From positions 27,656-91,655 of the forward strand of contig JAVBPQ010000060.1 in the NCBI GenBank assembly GCA_031549525.1: a DNA stretch of 64,000 nt, read 5' to 3'. The translations under genes and the position numbers were made by a program. Positions within the stretch are counted from its first letter, which is position 1, and each line of letters begins with the position of its first letter. Positions 7,631-16,578 of this stretch are shown here, one piece after another. A model generated the notes under the pieces. It searched no databases. It saw only the letters and a program-made list of their open reading frames with translations, and was not told where the DNA came from. This DNA comes from WQUF01 sp031549525 (lineage in GTDB: Bacteria > Bacillota > Clostridia > Clostridiales > Clostridiaceae).

Positions 7631-8923
7631 ATGATTGAAAATAGCTTAATGATTGAATTTAAGGGTGTTACAAAATACTTTAATATATATAAAAACAAGT
7701 CAAATTCTATTAAAGAGAGCTTTTTAAACACAGTTTTAAATAGAAATAAGATGGAAATAAATAAAATCTCAGTTATAAAGGATACTTCTTTTAAAATATA
7801 TAGAGGAGAAACTGTTGGAATAATAGGGGAAAATGGAACTGGTAAGAGCACCACTTTAAAGCTCATATCAAAGATATTATATCCTAATTCAGGAACTATA
7901 GAGGTCCACGGAACTATTGCGTCTCTTTTAGAAGTGGGAATAGGATTTCAACATGATTTAACAGGGAGAGAAAATGTGTTTTTATATGGGTCAATTTTAG
8001 GATTAAAAAGAGAAGAAATTGAATCAAAATACGATGAAATAGTTAGATTTGCGGAGCTTGAAGAGTTTATGGACAGTGCTGTTAAAAATTACTCTTCTGG
8101 AATGTATATGAGACTCGCCTTTGCTGTAGCTACTTCAGTTGATCCTGATATACTTTTAGTGGATGAGGTATTATCCGTAGGAGATGCTTCTTTTCAGAAA
8201 AAGTGTATTGATAGAATATTAGACTTTAAAAATAGAGGAAAGACCATAGTGTTTGTATCTCATGATATGTCTTCCATAAAGAAGATATGCACAAGGGTAT
8301 TTTTTATAAAAAAGGGAGGATACTTTACTGAAGGAAATCCTGAAAAGATGATAGGTTTATATTTAAAATTAGTTAATGAAAATGTATTTAACAGAAATAA
8401 AAATGAAAAGGATGAAAGTTTAGAATTAAGAGAAGATATAAAATTTGATGTTCATAAAGCTTTAGAATTTTCAAATGACGATAAAAATGAAAGAGGAAAT
8501 AAAAAACTTGAGATAACAAAAGCTTATTTTTCTGATGTAAATGGGCATATAAGAAATGTTTTTGAGCCTTCTGAGGATTTTAAAGTAAATATAGAGTTTA
8601 AGAAGAATGAAGATGTGAAATCTACAATTATAGAATTTGAAATACTTACACCAGATGATTACTTAATGGTCTACAAATCTTCAAACCAAGATGGAATTGC
8701 AATTACAAATTTAAAAGATATTAATTTTGTTTCCATTTACATAAAGGATCCTGGACTTATTTCTTCAGATTATTATCTGTCCCTTTCTTTGACTAATGAA
8801 TATGAAAGTCATGATGATAAAGAGATATATCATTATCAAAGGAAGCATTACATTTTTAACATAAAAGAGAATAAAATAAAAGAACAAGGAAAAATTAGAG
8901 TTGAATGTGACTGGGATTTTTAG
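7631..8923 (+). CDS. Polysaccharide ABC transporter ATPase with Wzt-type C-terminal domain
   Basis: The 430-residue protein has two parts. Residues ~1-245 are the ATPase: Walker A GENGTGKST, signature NYSSGMYMRLAFA, Walker B ILLVDEVLSVGD and switch VSHD. Residues ~290-430 match the beta-sandwich Wzt-C domain that in O9a-type systems recognises the terminal modification of the finished glycan. This fits the methyltransferase domain encoded by the next gene. It probably acts with the permease just upstream. Translation could start at 7631 or at Met 7 (7649); the first is kept because of GAGGAG nine bases upstream. Confidence 0.85.
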   Translation: MIENSLMIEFKGVTKYFNIYKNKSNSIKESFLNTVLNRNKMEINKISVIKDTSFKIYRGETVGIIGENGTGKSTTLKLISKILYPNSGTIEVHGTIASLLEVGIGFQHDLTGRENVFLYGSILGLKREEIESKYDEIVRFAELEEFMDSAVKNYSSGMYMRLAFAVATSVDPDILLVDEVLSVGDASFQKKCIDRILDFKNRGKTIVFVSHDMSSIKKICTRVFFIKKGGYFTEGNPEKMIGLYLKLVNENVFNRNKNEKDESLELREDIKFDVHKALEFSNDDKNERGNKKLEITKAYFSDVNGHIRNVFEPSEDFKVNIEFKKNEDVKSTIIEFEILTPDDYLMVYKSSNQDGIAITNLKDINFVSIYIKDPGLISSDYYLSLSLTNEYESHDDKEIYHYQRKHYIFNIKENKIKEQGKIRVECDWDF

Positions 8924-8972
8924 CGAATACGTAGCATTTATAATAATATTTGGATAAATGAGAGGATATAAA

Positions 8973-11900
8973 ATGAATCAAGATGATAGTTTATCAATTA
9001 AAGATACAGGTGAGAGATTTTTACCTTGGATTAACTCTAGTAATTGCTATTTAAGTACATTAATGCACTATGAACATTTATCACGATATTTTTTTGCAAC
9101 GCAATTTTGCACAGATAAATATGTATTAGATGTTGCAAGTGGTGAAGGCTATGGGACTTTCATGTTATCAAAATGTGCAAAAAAGGTTGTTGGAGTTGAT
9201 ATAGATGAATCTGCAGTTAACCATGCAAAATCAAAATATAATGTTCAAAATATTGATTTTATATTGGCCTCTGCGACAGATATTCCTATTAGAGATGACC
9301 ATATTTTTGATGTCATTGTTTCTTTTGAAACCATTGAGCATATACATGAACAGGAAAAAATGTTATTTGAGATAAAGAGGCTTTTAAAAGAAGATGGTAT
9401 TTTTGTTGTATCGACTCCTAATAAGGTTGTATTTTCTAAAGCATCTTGTGAAAATCCATTTCATGTAAAAGAGTTAGATTTTAAAGATTTTGAAGCATTG
9501 TTAAAAGTTTATTTTAACAATTGCTTATTTTTTGGGCAACGTTATTTTCCAACAACTTCAATATGGTCATTAGATGAAGATATAAACCTTCTTAAGAGTG
9601 AACAGATTAAAAATGTTGATGATGTTTTTATAAAAGCAGATAAAGATGAAAAAAAACCATTATATTATATAGCAATAGCTAGAAATTCTAAGATTAATTT
9701 TAAGATAAATAATTTTAATTTAATCGATATATCAGATGCTATTGTTACTAATCTTGCAAAAGATATTGAAAATCGTGAGAAGTTACTAGATGAGTTTAGA
9801 GATGCAATTAGTCAAAAAGATAATTATATAAATGGTTTGGATTTTATTATAAAAGATAAGGATAAATACATAAGTGATTTAGGTCTAGTTATAAAAGATA
9901 AAGATAGACATATAAGCGACTTAAATGATTATTTAAATCAATTTAAAGAGCATATAAAAACATTAGAAGATATCAATAATAAGCTTAAAGAAGGAAATTT
10001 TGATAATTTTAAAGCTTATGTTGCAAATACGCTTTCAGAAATATTTAATATACATATTGACAATTCTAATGTTGAAGAAAAATTTAAAGATGAAATGCTC
10101 TATATGAGGGGCTATATACATGATTTAAATATTAAATGCAATGAGTTATATCAAATCAAAAACTCCACATCCTATAGAATGTATTCAAAAATTTACAAGA
10201 TATCCGATAAGATGTTGCCTCAAGGAAGCAGGCGAAGAAGGTTTACTAAAAGAGTCTTAAAGTTAAGGCATATATTTAATCCTAAATATATAAAGAAAGG
10301 ATTTGTATACTTAAAGAAAAATGGTTTAAGAAATACCATGACTAAAGTAGTAGATTTTACATCTCCTAGTAAAGTAGATATTGATAATATATATGATATT
10401 TGGATTAAAAATCATGAACCTTTAGATAAAGAGCTTAGTAATCAAAGAGATCATAAATTCAATATTTCTCCACTTATCAGCATAATTGTACCAACTTATA
10501 ATACTCCCTTAGAATTTTTAAGCGATATGATTAAATCTGTTGAAGCTCAAACTTATACTAACTGGGAGCTATGTATTGCAGATGGCTTAAGCATAAATAA
10601 AACTGAAATAGAGGAATTATTAAAAGAAAATAAAAAAATAAAATATGTAATGCTTAATAAAAACTTAGGCATAGCTCAAAATTCAAATGCTGCCTTATCC
10701 CTTGCAACTGGAGATTACATTGCACTTTTAGACCATGATGATACCCTTGCTCCTTTTGCGCTATATGAGGTGGTGAATTCAATCAATAACAATCCTAATG
10801 CTGATTTTATCTATAGCGATGAAGATAAATTTGAAAAATTAGATGGAAAGAGATTTGAGCCCCATTTTAAACCAGATTTCTCTCCTGATACACTAAGAAG
10901 CTATAATTATATCTGTCATTTAGCTGTTATTAAAAGTGATATAATAAAAAAAGTTGGAGGATTTAGAGATGGTTATGAAGGGAGTCAAGACCATGATTTA
11001 TTTTTAAGAGTAGCTAAAGAATCAAACAGCATAGTTCATATACCTAAAGTATTATATCATTGGCGATGCCATCCCAATTCTGTAGCAAAAGATGGCACGT
11101 CTAAAAATTATGCTTTTGAATCAGGAAGAAAAGCTATTGAAGATAGCCTAAATATGAAGGCATCTGTATTTCAAGGGGCTTTTTTAGGAAGCTATAGAGT
11201 AAAGTATGAGATAGATGATAATCCTAAGGTTTCTATAATAATACCTAATAAGAATCATTATAAGATACTATCAACCTGTATAAATTCAATTCTTACAAAA
11301 TCATCTTACAAAAATTATGAGATCATTATTGTGGAAAATGGTTCAACAGATGAGGAGATATTCAACTATTATGAAGAGCTTAAAAAATATGATAATATAA
11401 AGATTTTAAATTATGAAAAAGAGTTTAACTATTCTTGTGTCAATAATTTTGGAACAGATCATAGCAGTGGAGAGTATGTGGTATTCCTAAATAACGATAT
11501 AGAAATAATTACCCATAATTGGATTGAAGGAATGTTGGAAAATGCATCAAGAGATGAAATTGGGTTTGTTGGTGTAAAATTGTTATATCCTAATAACATA
11601 ATTCAGCACTCTGGAGTAGTAATTGGGCTTTTTGGTTTTGCAGAGCATATATGTAATGGAATAGCAGAAGGTAAAAATGAATCTCTATATTATTGTAAGT
11701 ATCTAACTGATACTATAAGAAATGTAAGTGCTGTAACTGGAGCATGCATGATGATAAATAAGAAGAAATTTTATGAAATAGGTAGATTTGATGAGAATTT
11801 TATCCTATGCGGAAGCGATGTTGATATATGTATAAATGCTATGAAGCATGGATATTTAAATATATATACGCCATTTGTGAAGCATTATCATCACGAGAGT

Positions 11901-12044
11901 TATACTAGAAAGGATAGTAAAATACCAAAGATAGATATTGAGTTAAGCAAAATATCATATAAAAAATATATTGAAGGCGGAGATCCCTATTATAGTATCA
12001 ATTTAGATTATAATTCCAAGCTGCCTGCTATTTCTAAAAATTAG
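8973..12044 (+). CDS. Fusion: SAM methyltransferase - coiled coil - two GT2 glycosyltransferases
   Basis: A 1023-residue cytoplasmic protein. Residues ~30-240 are a class I SAM methyltransferase (motif I VLDVASGEGYG at 51-61). Residues ~250-340 are a coiled coil with imperfect repeats (IIKDKDKYISDL, VIKDKDRHISDL). Residues ~495-740 (SIIVPTYN, LLDHDDT) and ~750-1000 (SIIIPNKN, FLNNDIE) are two GT-A family 2 transferases. The layout recalls WbdD/WbbD-type chain-length and capping enzymes, where a methyltransferase and coiled coil measure the glycan; that is inference. The ATG at 8973 is preferred over 8958 because AGAGG lies just upstream of it. Confidence 0.8.
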   Translation: MNQDDSLSIKDTGERFLPWINSSNCYLSTLMHYEHLSRYFFATQFCTDKYVLDVASGEGYGTFMLSKCAKKVVGVDIDESAVNHAKSKYNVQNIDFILASATDIPIRDDHIFDVIVSFETIEHIHEQEKMLFEIKRLLKEDGIFVVSTPNKVVFSKASCENPFHVKELDFKDFEALLKVYFNNCLFFGQRYFPTTSIWSLDEDINLLKSEQIKNVDDVFIKADKDEKKPLYYIAIARNSKINFKINNFNLIDISDAIVTNLAKDIENREKLLDEFRDAISQKDNYINGLDFIIKDKDKYISDLGLVIKDKDRHISDLNDYLNQFKEHIKTLEDINNKLKEGNFDNFKAYVANTLSEIFNIHIDNSNVEEKFKDEMLYMRGYIHDLNIKCNELYQIKNSTSYRMYSKIYKISDKMLPQGSRRRRFTKRVLKLRHIFNPKYIKKGFVYLKKNGLRNTMTKVVDFTSPSKVDIDNIYDIWIKNHEPLDKELSNQRDHKFNISPLISIIVPTYNTPLEFLSDMIKSVEAQTYTNWELCIADGLSINKTEIEELLKENKKIKYVMLNKNLGIAQNSNAALSLATGDYIALLDHDDTLAPFALYEVVNSINNNPNADFIYSDEDKFEKLDGKRFEPHFKPDFSPDTLRSYNYICHLAVIKSDIIKKVGGFRDGYEGSQDHDLFLRVAKESNSIVHIPKVLYHWRCHPNSVAKDGTSKNYAFESGRKAIEDSLNMKASVFQGAFLGSYRVKYEIDDNPKVSIIIPNKNHYKILSTCINSILTKSSYKNYEIIIVENGSTDEEIFNYYEELKKYDNIKILNYEKEFNYSCVNNFGTDHSSGEYVVFLNNDIEIITHNWIEGMLENASRDEIGFVGVKLLYPNNIIQHSGVVIGLFGFAEHICNGIAEGKNESLYYCKYLTDTIRNVSAVTGACMMINKKKFYEIGRFDENFILCGSDVDICINAMKHGYLNIYTPFVKHYHHESYTRKDSKIPKIDIELSKISYKKYIEGGDPYYSINLDYNSKLPAISKN

Positions 12045-12055
12045 GAGGTTGAATT

Positions 12056-13261
12056 TTGATTAATAAAATAAAAGATAAAGCTAAACATTGGTTATTTGAA
12101 GAAAAATTAAGGCACGATATACAGAATGTTTTAAATTTTACAGAATGGTTTAGTTATACCAATGAAGATATTGTATTTTCTAAAGAGCTTCTTACCCAAA
12201 GCTTAGATAGTAAGATAAATAATATAAACTGGCTTGTGGTTAATTTTAATCATCCTTATGGTGGAGTTTTTACTATATTTAGAGCTGCTGATTATTTAGA
12301 ATCTAAAGGGTATAACAATAAAATTATCATATATGACAATCCTAATTTCGATATTAAAAGTAAAATAGATAGTATTAAAGAATATTTTTCTAATTTAAAA
12401 GAAGAAAATTTTATTTCCCTAAAAAATGGTATGGATGATATTCCTGATTCAGATATAGCTATTGCTACCTTTTGGACATCTTGTTTTTATCTTTTAAAAC
12501 TAAGGAATACTAGGAAGAAGTTTTATTTTATTCAGGACTTTGAACCAGGATTTTATCCTCCAGATTCAACTTATGCTATTGTAGAAGATACTTATAGATT
12601 TCCATTTCATAGGATATATAATACAGAAGGGCTTAGCAAATATATAGAAACTAACTATGAAAATAAAGGAGTTAAGAGTATGTATTTTAACCCTGCTGTA
12701 GATGATAGATATTTATATAAGCCAAAAGAGCTTATTTATCCTGTAAAGGTGTTATTTTATGGCAGACCATCTACACCACGAAATGGGTTTGAACTGATAA
12801 TTTCCTTTATTATAAAAGTAAAACAAAAGTATGGTGATAAGATTGAATTTTATAGTGCTGGTGAAAACTATGATATGGATAAGCTTGGATTAAAAGAATT
12901 TAAACATCATATTAAATATTGTGGGATAGTTCCTTATAAAGAGTTACCAGAATTTTATTCTAGGTTCCATTTTATGATTTCATTTATGTTCACAAAACAT
13001 CCTTCTTATATACCTTTTGAAGGTATGGCTACTGGCAGTGTTATAATTGCAAATTATAATGAGTATAATACATGGTTTTTTAAAAATAAAGAAAACAGCA
13101 TCTTTGTAAGCCCTTCAATAAATCTTATGATGAGTGAGTTTGAAGAGGTTTTAAATAATCCTCAATTATATCTTAAGCTACATAAGAGCGGAAGAGAGAC
13201 TGTAAAAAAATATAATTGGCAAGATGAAATGGAAAAAATAAATAAATTTATTCAAAATTGA
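12056..13261 (+). CDS. WsaF-like glycosyltransferase (GT4, GT-B fold)
   Basis: A 401-residue protein whose N-terminal region (WLVVNFNHPYGGVFTIFRAA) and C-terminal donor domain (FYGRPSTPRNGFELI, then SFMFTKHPSYIPFEGMATG) match the WsaF rhamnosyltransferase group involved in S-layer or rhamnan glycans. The start is TTG at 12056, behind AGGAGGTTG. It closes the wzm-wzt-transferase operon. The sugar donor cannot be told from sequence; rhamnose is a guess by family. No dTDP-rhamnose genes lie in the window. Confidence 0.75.
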   Translation: MINKIKDKAKHWLFEEKLRHDIQNVLNFTEWFSYTNEDIVFSKELLTQSLDSKINNINWLVVNFNHPYGGVFTIFRAADYLESKGYNNKIIIYDNPNFDIKSKIDSIKEYFSNLKEENFISLKNGMDDIPDSDIAIATFWTSCFYLLKLRNTRKKFYFIQDFEPGFYPPDSTYAIVEDTYRFPFHRIYNTEGLSKYIETNYENKGVKSMYFNPAVDDRYLYKPKELIYPVKVLFYGRPSTPRNGFELIISFIIKVKQKYGDKIEFYSAGENYDMDKLGLKEFKHHIKYCGIVPYKELPEFYSRFHFMISFMFTKHPSYIPFEGMATGSVIIANYNEYNTWFFKNKENSIFVSPSINLMMSEFEEVLNNPQLYLKLHKSGRETVKKYNWQDEMEKINKFIQN

Positions 13262-13455
13262 ACAAAACGATTCCATTTGAGGAAATGATTTAATAATTTG
13301 TAACATATTTGGTTTTTGAATAATATAATACAGTGTAACTATCGAATGATAGCAAAATGATAACCTTAAGAGAAAAGACAATATTTATAAAGATATAGAA
13401 TTTTCATGATATTGTGATTATGTTGGACAATAGGACCTCCAGAAATTTATAAAGA

Positions 13456-13498
13456 CATCTAGTTCCTTGAGGTGAATTGGACCTCAAAGAGCTAGATG
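13456..13498. repeat. 18-bp inverted repeat, strong hairpin
   Basis: CATCTAGTTCCTTGAGGT (13456-13473) pairs with 13481-13498 across a 7-base loop. Sixteen positions are Watson-Crick, one is G-T, and one is a C/A mismatch. No T-run follows, so it is not a simple terminator. Confidence 0.75.
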
Positions 13499-13529
13499 AG
13501 CTAGGTATAAAGGCTACAAGACCTCAGGA

Positions 13530-13554
13530 CTTAAAGGTGATTCAGCACCTTAAG
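13530..13554. repeat. Second hairpin in the same region
   Basis: CTTAAAGGTG pairs with CACCTTAAG, with one bulged A and a 6-base loop. It lies 31 bases after the larger hairpin. Confidence 0.6.
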
Positions 13555-13771
13555 GTAAGATGCTCAAATATATTTTAAACATCAGAGGATATAAAATAAG
13601 CTTTGGTCAAAACTATTGAGTAGTCTAAGAGTTTTACCTCAACATAAGTATATTTCAATTTAATAATAATAAATTTGCTCATACGATAAAAAAAGTGTAA
13701 AGCAAAGGGTTTTAAAAAATAAATTAACTAAAAGAACGAAAATAAAAAATCATATTATTCATACTAGTTTT

Positions 13772-13806
13772 AACAGTATAGGTTATTTTTACCTATACTG
13801 TTTTTT
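13772..13806 (+). terminator. Strong intrinsic terminator
   Basis: Perfect 12-bp stem AACAGTATAGGT / ACCTATACTGTT with a 7-base loop, running into TTTTTT. It lies 510 bases after the last glycan gene, so it more likely ends a separate transcript than the operon alone. Confidence 0.85.
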
Positions 13807-13824
13807 AATTTGATTTTTATATAA

Positions 13825-13853
13825 TTGACTGCAATTTACAAAATTGATATTAT
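13825..13853 (+). promoter_or_regulatory. Sigma-A promoter of the MATE gene
   Basis: TTGACT (13825-13830), 17-base spacer, TATTAT (13848-13853), about 110 bases before the start codon. Confidence 0.6.
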
Positions 13854-13963
13854 TAAAATTAAGACAAGCAATCTTACAGAAGTCTTGATGATATTTTAAA
13901 ATTTATTACCTTATATGTTATATACTTGAAATAAATAATATTTTAGTGAATGGGGCGGTTTAA

Positions 13964-15379
13964 ATGGAACAAGGAAAAGTAATAAAAATAAAAGAGGGAT
14001 TGAGCCCTGGAGAAATAAGGATGGGCACCGACAAGATAAGTACTTTAGTATTTAAATACTCTCTACCTACTATTATCGGCATGTTAGTGAATTCTCTTTA
14101 TAATACAGTGGATAGGATATGGGTTGCAAAGATACCAGAGGTTGGTAGTTTAGCCCTTTCAGGTATTGGAGTTTGCATGCCTATAATGAATATATCATTG
14201 GGCTTTTCAATGCTTGTAGGAATTGGGGCAGCAGCTTCCATATCTATAAGTTTAGGAAAAAAGGATAGAGAAAGGGCAGAAAATATACTTGGAAATAGTT
14301 TATCATTAATCCTACTAATAAGCATCTTATTTACCGTTATAGGACTTATATCTGCAGAAGGCTTGCTTAGATTGATGGGAGCAAGTGAAATTACATTGCC
14401 TTATGCTCTTCCATACACTATTGTAATATTTTTAGGAAGTATTTTTTCTATGGCATCTTTTGCATTAAACCACCCTATAAGAGCTGCAGGAAATCCAATG
14501 ATGTTTGCAAGAACTCAATTAGTTGGAGGTATTGCTAATATAATATTAGATCCTATTTTCATTTTTAATTTTAAACTTGGTATTGCAGGAGCTGCCATTG
14601 CTACTGTTATTTCTCAGATTATATCCCTTGGGCTTGTGCTATCATATTATTTTTCAAAAAAATCTTCACTTAAGTTTAGATTAAAGGGTTTAAGAATAAA
14701 ATTAGATATCGTTAAATCAATTTTTTCTATTGGAATATCACCTTTTTTAATGCAGATAGTAGGAAGCATAATAGTAATTGTTGTAAATAGAAGCCTTTTC
14801 TATTATGGAAATATCGAGTTTGGAACACAAGGAGGAGATTTGGCAATAGGAGCCATGACTGTTATAAATAGCATAGCAATGCTTTTTTTAATGCCTGTAT
14901 TTGGAATAAATCAAGGAACACAGCCAATTATTGGATATAATTATGGGGCAGGAAATTATAAAAGAGTTAAGGATGCATTAAAATGGTCCATCATTTATGC
15001 CATGGCTATAAATGCATTTGGATTTGTTATAATTGAAATATTTGCTGAGTTTTTAATCAAGATGTTTAATTCTGATCCAATTCTTATAAATATAGGATCA
15101 AGAGGTATGAGGATATTCCTTTTTATGATAGTCATAATTGGATTTCAGGTTCCTGCATCTAACTTTTTTCAAGCTATTGGCAGAGCAAAAATTGCAGTAT
15201 TCTTAAGCCTGTTGAGGCAGGTTATAATACTCATACCAGCTTATATTATACTTCCTAGAATATTTGGCTTTATGGGCATATGGTATTGTGGACCTGTTGC
15301 AGATTTTATAGCTTCCATAATAACTTGCATATTGTTAGTTAGAGAATTAAATATTTTAAAAAAGCAATTAAGTCCATAA
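13964..15379 (+). CDS. MATE family efflux transporter
   Basis: A 471-residue inner-membrane protein with about twelve hydrophobic segments in two homologous halves. It is of the MepA-like subgroup, predicted to export cationic drugs or metabolites in exchange for Na+ or H+. Typical segments: LPTIIGMLVNSLYNTVDRIWV near the start (substrate-lobe helix 1) and GINQGTQPIIGYNYGAGNY in the second half. The ATG at 13964 has only a weak GGGGCGG site upstream. It is monocistronic behind its own promoter. The substrate is unknown. Confidence 0.88.
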   Translation: MEQGKVIKIKEGLSPGEIRMGTDKISTLVFKYSLPTIIGMLVNSLYNTVDRIWVAKIPEVGSLALSGIGVCMPIMNISLGFSMLVGIGAAASISISLGKKDRERAENILGNSLSLILLISILFTVIGLISAEGLLRLMGASEITLPYALPYTIVIFLGSIFSMASFALNHPIRAAGNPMMFARTQLVGGIANIILDPIFIFNFKLGIAGAAIATVISQIISLGLVLSYYFSKKSSLKFRLKGLRIKLDIVKSIFSIGISPFLMQIVGSIIVIVVNRSLFYYGNIEFGTQGGDLAIGAMTVINSIAMLFLMPVFGINQGTQPIIGYNYGAGNYKRVKDALKWSIIYAMAINAFGFVIIEIFAEFLIKMFNSDPILINIGSRGMRIFLFMIVIIGFQVPASNFFQAIGRAKIAVFLSLLRQVIILIPAYIILPRIFGFMGIWYCGPVADFIASIITCILLVRELNILKKQLSP

Positions 15380-15439
15380 TCAATATAAAAATTGGAAAAC
15401 ATGGTTTAAAATACAAGATCTTTTTGGAGGGCTAAATCA

Positions 15440-15476
15440 TTGATTAAATATTTGCAATATGCTAATATTTAATCAA
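15440..15476. repeat. 13-bp perfect inverted repeat upstream of dhaK
   Basis: TTGATTAAATATT (15440-15452) and AATATTTAATCAA (15464-15476) with an 11-base centre. It could be an operator for a dimeric regulator or an RNA hairpin in the dha leader. It lies 25 bases before a terminator-like hairpin. Confidence 0.6.
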
Positions 15477-15501
15477 ATGGAGAAAGGCAGAGAATTTGAG
15501 T

Positions 15502-15543
15502 CGCCAAAACAAATCGCATTTTGCATTTGTTGTGGTGCTTTTT
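15502..15543 (+). terminator. Terminator-like hairpin in the dhaK leader (attenuator candidate)
   Basis: CGCCAAAACAAAT pairs with ATTTGTTGTGGTG (one A/G mismatch, one G-T) and is followed by CTTTTT. It ends only 25 bases before the dhaK ATG, leaving no room for a promoter in between, which suggests conditional readthrough. It may alternatively be the terminator of the MATE transcript with an unseen dha promoter. Confidence 0.6.
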
Positions 15544-15567
15544 ATTATTTTGAGAGGAGTGTTAAAA

Positions 15568-16563
15568 ATGAAAAAAGTTTTAAATGATCCTAAAAATGTA
15601 GTTGATGAAATGCTTAAAGGTTTGGTTTGTGCTTATCCTGATGAGGTTGAAAGAATTGAAAATTTTGATGTAATTACAAGAAAAAACAAAAAAAAATCAA
15701 AGGTTGCTCTTGTAAGTGGAGGAGGTTCTGGACATGAGCCTTCACATGCCGGTTTTGTAGGGGAAGGAATGCTTGATGCTGCTGTATGCGGTGCTGTTTT
15801 TACCTCTCCAACTCCAGATCAGGTTTTTGAAGCTATAAAGGCAGTAGATGCAGGAAGTGGAGTGCTTCTTATCATAAAAAACTATACAGGAGACGTTATG
15901 AACTTTGAAATGGCTATGGAACTTGCTGAAGCTGAGGGAATAGAAGTTCAAAAGGTTGTAATAGATGATGATGTTGCTGTAGAAAACAGCACCTGGACTG
16001 TAGGAAGAAGAGGTATTGCAGGTACTATATTTTTGCACAAGATAGCAGGGGCAAAGGCAGAGTCAGGAGCAAGCCTTGATGAAGTAAGGGAAGTTGGGGA
16101 GAAGGTTGTAAAGAATGTTCGCAGCATGGGAATAGCTCTATCACCTTGTATTGTACCTGAAGCTGGAAAACCTAACTTTACTTTAGCTGAAGATGAAATG
16201 GAAATTGGCCTTGGAATACATGGTGAGCCAGGAGTTGAAAGAGGAAAATTAAAATCAGCAGATGAAATAACAGAACTTTTACTTAATAAAATAATGAACG
16301 ATATGGATTTAAAAGCTGGTAATGAAGTTTGTGTTCTTGTAAATGGTTTAGGCTCAACTCCTTTAATGGAACTCTTTGTTGTAAATAAAAAGGTTAATGA
16401 GATTTTAAATGAAAAATCAGTGAAGATACATAAAACTTTAGTGGGTGAATATATGACATCCATTGAAATGGCAGGATTTTCTATCTCTTTATTAAAATTA
16501 GATGATGAACTTAAAGAATTGTATGATGCTAAGGCAAATACTGTGGCATTTAAACAGTTTTAG
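15568..16563 (+). CDS. dhaK: PTS-dependent dihydroxyacetone kinase, substrate-binding subunit DhaK
   Basis: Binds dihydroxyacetone covalently through a histidine so that DhaL can phosphorylate it to DHAP. The 331-residue start at 15568 follows GAGAGGAG; an upstream in-frame TTG would add a hydrophobic stretch foreign to the family. Visible: the substrate-loop GGGSGHEPSHAGFVG and the active-site GLGIHGEPG, where His forms the hemiaminal. It is first in dhaKLM; phosphate comes from PEP through the PTS. Confidence 0.95.
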   Translation: MKKVLNDPKNVVDEMLKGLVCAYPDEVERIENFDVITRKNKKKSKVALVSGGGSGHEPSHAGFVGEGMLDAAVCGAVFTSPTPDQVFEAIKAVDAGSGVLLIIKNYTGDVMNFEMAMELAEAEGIEVQKVVIDDDVAVENSTWTVGRRGIAGTIFLHKIAGAKAESGASLDEVREVGEKVVKNVRSMGIALSPCIVPEAGKPNFTLAEDEMEIGLGIHGEPGVERGKLKSADEITELLLNKIMNDMDLKAGNEVCVLVNGLGSTPLMELFVVNKKVNEILNEKSVKIHKTLVGEYMTSIEMAGFSISLLKLDDELKELYDAKANTVAFKQF

Positions 16564-16578
16564 GAAGGACTGATTTTA

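Larger units (their letters stand above)
13262..13963. other. 702-base intergenic region, hairpin-rich, no intact gene
   Basis: Between the glycan locus and the MATE gene. A TATAAT box is at 13324-13329 with no good -35. Hairpins lie at 13456-13498 and 13530-13554, a strong terminator at 13772-13806, and a promoter for the next gene at 13825-13853. A stretch around 13474-13579 can be read as 33 plausible codons (TTG at 13477, DLKELDELGIK near its start) and 13431-13458 as another short in-frame piece, so a decayed protein gene is possible. A noncoding RNA ending at the terminator is the other option. Confidence 0.5.

Noticed and set aside
15496..15567. Upstream TTG start for DhaK with a hydrophobic leader
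   Set aside because: The stretch is the attenuator hairpin and its T-run read as codons; the GAGAGGAG site points to the ATG at 15568.
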